This document shows, in pieces, positions 13,528 to 16,791 of a stretch of 16,791 nt of DNA (its first letter is position 1; every line of letters begins with the position of its first letter). Origin of the DNA: Candidatus Roizmanbacteria bacterium RIFCSPHIGHO2_01_FULL_39_8 (GTDB lineage Bacteria; Patescibacteriota; Microgenomatia; UBA1406; GWC2-37-13). The notes beneath the pieces were generated by a model that did no database searches, was not told where the DNA came from, and worked only from the letters and a program-made list of their open reading frames with translations. The stretch spans positions 1 through 16,791 of the forward strand of contig MFZI01000077.1 of the NCBI GenBank assembly GCA_001789355.1. Direction: 5' to 3'. The position numbers were made by a program, and so were the translations under genes.

Positions 13528-14715
13528 AGGTTTGTTGATTAAATTTTCCAGCATCTGCCAGCGTTGTTTTTTGACTTTGTGGACAACGTCATCCTTTAAA
13601 ATTTTCGTAGCTGAAGTCATTGGACGCTCTGAGTATTCTGAAATATAGGCTTTTTGATAGCCCACGAGCTTTACTAATTTCACCGTATTCCTAAACTCCT
13701 CTTCTGTTTCACCGCAGAACCCGACGATAATATCGGTGGAAAATTTTACACCAGGAACCTTTTTTCTTAGTTTGCTGATTATTCTTAGATACTGTTCTGT
13801 TGTGTACCAACGATTCATCCTCCTTAGGACATTATTGTCTCCTGATTGAATTGGGAGGTGGATCAATCGTGTAATATTTTTGTGTTGTGCAATGACATCG
13901 ATGAGTTCAGCAGAAAAATCCCACGGATTTGATGACATAAAATCTACTTTCTTGAAGCCCATCTTTGCTATTCGTTCCAGAAGGAAAGGAAACAAAGTAG
14001 GTATACGATAGCGGCCGAGATGCTTGACGTAAATAGGCTTCACATTGTTCAATTGTTTCATTGTTTCATTGTTGCTGAAATATGTTTTTTTTACGCTTCC
14101 TTTATTCGCTAGATCCCTCACTTCGTTCGGGATGACAGAGGGAGGAAGAAGGAGGTCTACCCCATAGGAGTTAACGTTTTGTCCCAACAGGGTGACAGAT
14201 TCATATCCTCTTGCCTTGAGATGAAAGCATTCCTCGATGATGTCTTTATAAGGCCGGCTAATTTCGCGTCCACGAGTGAACGGCACCACACAAAAAGTAC
14301 AGAAATTGTTACAACCATTTGAAATCGGAACCCATGCATTTGTTTGATTTTGTCTTACCGGTTCGCTGTCAAAACCAACCTCCTCAATTGGCATGAATTC
14401 ATCTACTTCTGGCATAATTTCTCTAATCCGCTTTAGATATTTACCTGTCTTATCTCTATAAGCTAGTCCTACCATGCAACCGGTTACCACAATTTTTAAT
14501 TTTGAATTTTTAATTTTTAAATCTCCCAAGTTATGTACCAATCCGTAGACTCGATTCTCTGCGGACTCTCTGATCATACAGGTATTGATAACCACGTAGT
14601 CAGCATCTTTATAGCCGCGGGCAGATTTCATCCCGCGAGCTTTAAATGCTGAAGCGATTCGCTCGGAGTCTGCTTTATTTTGTTGACAGCCAAAAGTTTT
14701 AATAAAATACTTCAT
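13516..14715 (-). CDS. miaB: MiaB-like tRNA methylthiotransferase, TRAM domain not seen
   Basis: Radical SAM methylthiotransferase that adds a methylthio group to A37 of tRNAs (ms2i6A) using two iron-sulfur clusters. The N-terminal domain supplies C10, C46 and C80 (FGCQQNKADSERI, INTCMIRESAENR, VTGCMVG), and the radical SAM site is C135-x3-C139-x2-C142 (NGCNNFCTFCVVPFTRGRE). MiaB-type strings include TLLGQNVNSYG, HLPIQSGDNNVLRRMNRWYT and STDIIVGFCGETEEEF. Two oddities: an insert at about 188-228 contains SVIPNEVRDLA, a known type of palindromic repeat peptide; and the protein ends at 399 residues right after the KKQRWQMLENL helix, so the usual 60-residue TRAM RNA-binding domain is missing. 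The ATG overlaps the transferase gene stop by 4 bases. A related MTTase such as MtaB is less likely. Confidence 0.9.
   Translation of the reverse strand: MKYFIKTFGCQQNKADSERIASAFKARGMKSARGYKDADYVVINTCMIRESAENRVYGLVHNLGDLKIKNSKLKIVVTGCMVGLAYRDKTGKYLKRIREIMPEVDEFMPIEEVGFDSEPVRQNQTNAWVPISNGCNNFCTFCVVPFTRGREISRPYKDIIEECFHLKARGYESVTLLGQNVNSYGVDLLLPPSVIPNEVRDLANKGSVKKTYFSNNETMKQLNNVKPIYVKHLGRYRIPTLFPFLLERIAKMGFKKVDFMSSNPWDFSAELIDVIAQHKNITRLIHLPIQSGDNNVLRRMNRWYTTEQYLRIISKLRKKVPGVKFSTDIIVGFCGETEEEFRNTVKLVKLVGYQKAYISEYSERPMTSATKILKDDVVHKVKKQRWQMLENLINKPSPL
14111..14136. repeat. Palindromic repeat unit inside miaB
   Basis: ATCCC (14113-14117) and GGGAT (14128-14132) flank a tcacttcgttc core. On the coding strand it reads as VIPNEVRDL, a peptide familiar from many unrelated bacterial proteins carrying this intergenic-type repeat. 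It sits in frame in the radical SAM domain insert. Confidence 0.68.
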
Positions 14716-15767
14716 ACTTTTGCTTTTTTTATTCTTTGAATGATTACCATGAAGAAGAGGAGAATGATTGCTATGGTAAGAAATGCAAGGAGTTTCTCAA
14801 AACCCCTAAGGAATAATGCGGCTATTCCCAACATGATAGATACGATCCAATAAAACAGTGCTATCCTTCTTTTTCCCCAACCCAGCTCCAATAACCTGTG
14901 GTGAAAATGTCCCCAATCTGCCTTAAACGGTGATTGCCTCTTTTTTATTCTGCGGAAGATGGTATAGACTGCATCGATCATCGGAATTGAAAGAATTAAA
15001 ACCGCCGTTCCGACTTTTCCGAACGAAAGTATGGATAATATTCCCAAAAGGAAACCGGCAAGAGCGCCACCTCCGTATCCAGGCATTATTTTTTGGGGAT
15101 AAAAATTGAAGGGTAAAAAACCTAAAAATGTACCTGCAACAATAAAGGAAAAAAGAGAAACGTGTTGTACCGAAATATCATGAGCCGTAAATCTTTGAGC
15201 CAAAAGCCCCAAGAAGAAAGCCGTGATTCCGACAAAACCCGGAAGTTGCCCGTCAACTCCTTTACTCCAGTTGACCATATTCATGATCCAGGTCAACCAC
15301 AAAATTGCGACAATATCGGCAAATACCAATACAGAATGTTTGCCAAAGAGATCGAAAACTATTTGCCACTCATCCAGGCGGATGATTCCACCCAAAGGAT
15401 TCGAAATATAGGGAATACCAAGCCCGAATCCAACGACAATCGCAGAAATCCACAAATTCAGAAAAAAACGCAGATAAGGTGAGAGGTCAATATAATCATC
15501 CAGGAGTCCTAACAAAACAAGAATGAAGCTTGCTATTAAGATCCCGACGATAATTTTATTAAGCGGAACAAAGAGTAGAGTAGTGATGCATAACGCCAAA
15601 AATAGAGGTATTCCTCCACCTCTTGGAATTATCCCTTTATGGGTATGCGCCGGATGGAAGCGTTTTCTCCTGTCAGTAACCAATCCAAGTTTTTTAACGA
15701 GATATATAGTAGGGAGAGTAAAAAAAAATGAAATGAGTGCCGATATGAGAAAGACTTGGAATTCCAT
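14712..15767 (-). CDS. WecA/MraY-family polyprenyl-phosphate sugar-1-phosphate transferase
   Basis: Integral membrane enzyme, 351 aa with about ten hydrophobic segments, predicted to transfer a GlcNAc- or similar sugar-1-phosphate from UDP to polyprenyl phosphate, the first step of lipid-linked glycan assembly. Family marks: HKGIIPRGGGIPLF (43-56), the catalytic D90-D91 in LGLLDDYIDL, N163/N166/D172 in NMVNWSKGVDG, and the histidine motif GHFHHR (286-291). The loop after FLPFNFYP normally holds the conserved MGDxGS; here it is IMPGYGGG (227-234), without the aspartate. WecA-type rather than MraY is favoured by the HxHHR form and by context. Its ATG follows the small membrane-protein stop with no gap. 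Confidence 0.87.
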   Translation of the reverse strand: MEFQVFLISALISFFFTLPTIYLVKKLGLVTDRRKRFHPAHTHKGIIPRGGGIPLFLALCITTLLFVPLNKIIVGILIASFILVLLGLLDDYIDLSPYLRFFLNLWISAIVVGFGLGIPYISNPLGGIIRLDEWQIVFDLFGKHSVLVFADIVAILWLTWIMNMVNWSKGVDGQLPGFVGITAFFLGLLAQRFTAHDISVQHVSLFSFIVAGTFLGFLPFNFYPQKIMPGYGGGALAGFLLGILSILSFGKVGTAVLILSIPMIDAVYTIFRRIKKRQSPFKADWGHFHHRLLELGWGKRRIALFYWIVSIMLGIAALFLRGFEKLLAFLTIAIILLFFMVIIQRIKKAKV

Positions 15768-16091
15768 TTAAGCGACAAGAAAAACAATTTTTATAAAAAT
15801 CAAAGTAAAACTCACCATAACGAAGAGATTCAAGTAATAAGAAAGATTTTTTATGAGCTCGTTATCCTGAAAATATCTTTTAACAATAAACTGGTTCAAA
15901 ATAAAAATTATATTCATCATCAGGGGGACTATAATGATAATCCACGTATCGCCCAACTGATCTTCTCCCAGGGGGAGCGAATAGAAAAGCGGAATCTGAG
16001 GAGGTAACGTACTGAATTTCCAAACAAGAACGCCAGCCATCAAAATATTAGCGATAAAAAGCGGATACAAAGCCTTTAAGCGCTGAAACAT
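15768..16091 (-). CDS. Small membrane protein, three hydrophobic segments
   Basis: A 107-aa protein that I do not recognise with certainty. Three membrane segments are visible at about 10-26, 50-68 and 85-106. Between the first two, STLPPQIPLFYSLPLGEDQLG resembles the LPxxIPxHxN loop of DUF1648-type membrane proteins, but it is much shorter than most of those. It lies directly before the WecA-like gene with no spacing, suggesting co-translation and perhaps a helper role, which is inference. The start at 16091 is 6 bases after a TATAAT box, implying a leaderless mRNA. No cysteine or catalytic motif is seen. Confidence 0.72.
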   Translation of the reverse strand: MFQRLKALYPLFIANILMAGVLVWKFSTLPPQIPLFYSLPLGEDQLGDTWIIIIVPLMMNIIFILNQFIVKRYFQDNELIKNLSYYLNLFVMVSFTLIFIKIVFLVA

Positions 16092-16097
16092 AGAGAA

Positions 16098-16103
16098 ATT
16101 ATA
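16098..16103 (-). promoter_or_regulatory. -10 box of the small membrane protein-WecA-miaB unit, leaderless spacing
   Basis: The minus strand reads a perfect TATAAT followed by TTCTCT and the ATG at 16091. The -35 region shows no good match at 16-18 bases. The glyA stop is 29 bases upstream of the box, so these three genes can be transcribed apart from glyA. Confidence 0.52.
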
Positions 16104-16132
16104 GTTTATTTACGAAGGAAAGGTGAGAGATT

Positions 16133-16791
16133 TTAGGGAACAGGGAATCTTCGGGCAAATTTCACTACTCTCGATTTTAATTTTGTGATTTCGGGATTTT
16201 TATTCAACAGCACCTTGAAAGCTTTTCTCGCTTTTTGGTCTTTTTCTTTATTTTTATGGCCAATATCAGGGTTTCCTAGTTTGTGAGCTATCTCAAGGCC
16301 TTCATTTATAAATTTTGCTATAGTAACCATGTCTTTTTCTTTCATACCTCGAGTCGTGATGGCAGGAGTACCAAGCCTAAATCCGCTGGGATAAAAAGGC
16401 GAGCGCGGATCAGAAGGAATAGTTTGCTTGTTGCCGAATATATAGGCTTTTTCCAATGTGACATGTGCTTGCCAACCGTCGATATTTTTATTGCGCAAAT
16501 CTATCCAAATCATGTGATTTTCTGTACCGTTTCCAACGAGTTTAAATCCGTATTTTTTCAACTCATTTGCGATGGTCACGGCATTTTTCACAATTTGGTG
16601 CGCGTATTTAGAGAATTTTTTGCTAGAAGCCTCTTTTAATGCAACCGCAATACCCGCGATTTTATTCATGTGTGGTCCACCCTGGTGTCCTGGAAAAACG
16701 GAAAAATCTATCTTTTTTACTAATTCAGGATTTTTCTTAAGGCCTTTTTTAGTAAGCATGATAATAGCTCCTCGTGGGCCACGTAACGTTT
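16133..16791 (-). CDS. glyA: Serine hydroxymethyltransferase, C-terminal half (5' end off window)
   Basis: PLP enzyme interconverting serine and glycine with tetrahydrofolate, the main one-carbon source. The frame is open to the right edge and begins TLRGPRGAIIM, the residues just after the PLP lysine of the TTHKTLRGPR motif. The lysine itself is outside the window. Family strings are FPGHQGGPHMNKIAGIAVALKEA, GNGTENHMIWIDLR, and SGFRLGTPAITTRGMKEKDM, which carries the substrate carboxylate-binding arginine. The C terminus has a lysine-rich stretch (GHKNKEKDQKARKA) instead of the usual short loop. An internal ATG at 16759 is not the start. Confidence 0.96.
   Translation of the reverse strand, partial: TLRGPRGAIIMLTKKGLKKNPELVKKIDFSVFPGHQGGPHMNKIAGIAVALKEASSKKFSKYAHQIVKNAVTIANELKKYGFKLVGNGTENHMIWIDLRNKNIDGWQAHVTLEKAYIFGNKQTIPSDPRSPFYPSGFRLGTPAITTRGMKEKDMVTIAKFINEGLEIAHKLGNPDIGHKNKEKDQKARKAFKVLLNKNPEITKLKSRVVKFARRFPVP

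Noticed and set aside
14480..14530. Low-complexity AT-rich stretch in miaB as a repeat array
   Set aside because: The aattttt-type run encodes DLKIKNSKLKIVV at a normal place between conserved motifs; it is compositional, with no regular spacer structure, so neither CRISPR nor a tandem array.
16736..16759. Internal ATG (16759) as the start of a short separate gene
   Set aside because: The SHMT frame continues upstream to the window edge with the conserved TLRGPRG motif, so this is a gene cut by the window.
1..16791. UGA recoded to glycine, as in some CPR lineages
   Set aside because: UGA serves as a proper stop, for example for the rmlD-like and UXS-like genes, and no UGA interrupts a conserved domain.

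Overview
The window looks like a piece of an AT-rich Candidate Phyla Radiation (Patescibacteria) genome, most likely Microgenomates-like. The grounds are recognition of protein variants, not a search: an ArgRS with an HPNTHK..HIGH signature, a WecA/MraY-like transferase with an unusual loop, a PEGA/SH3b surface protein, very tight gene packing, few Shine-Dalgarno sites and short palindromic repeats inside genes. UGA is used as a normal stop (for example at the end of the rmlD-like gene), which argues against the UGA-recoding CPR lineages. No tRNA, rRNA, CRISPR array or transposase was seen.

Layout. (1) 1-4224, minus strand: a strong promoter drives a structured leader RNA ending in an intrinsic terminator. 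It is followed by a GNAT acetyltransferase, an M20 peptidase, argS and radA, which runs off the left edge. The first three genes overlap. (2) 4306-5175, plus strand: a single membrane-anchored PEGA-PEGA-SH3b protein with its own promoter. (3) 5192-10458, minus strand: a nucleotide-sugar and glycan block. rfbB (dTDP-glucose dehydratase) and an rmlD-like reductase come first; then, from a second promoter, UDP-glucose dehydrogenase, UDP-glucuronate decarboxylase and a dolichol-phosphate-mannose-synthase-like GT2 fused to GtrA. (4) 10505-13527, plus strand: a Nudix hydrolase and a large M1 aminopeptidase, joined by a TAATG junction. (5) 13516-16791, minus strand: glyA (enters from the right edge), a small membrane protein, a WecA/MraY-family sugar-phosphate transferase and a MiaB-like radical SAM methylthiotransferase whose tail overlaps the M1 gene.

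How the genes fit together. Block 3 plus the WecA-like enzyme would make UDP-GlcA, UDP-xylose and a dTDP-6-deoxysugar, and would load sugars onto polyprenyl phosphate for a cell-surface glycan. rmlA and rmlC are not in the window. The flanking genes are translation, amino-acid and RNA-modification housekeeping functions.

Most interesting signals. First, the 4034-4224 leader RNA reads like a transcription attenuator: a consensus promoter, a 44-codon reading frame with tandem AGG arginine codons, mutually exclusive helices and a terminator, upstream of an operon containing argS. Second, several -10 boxes lie only 6-8 bases before a start codon, which implies widespread leaderless mRNAs. Third, palindromic repeat units sit in frame inside radA, miaB and the leader reading frame.
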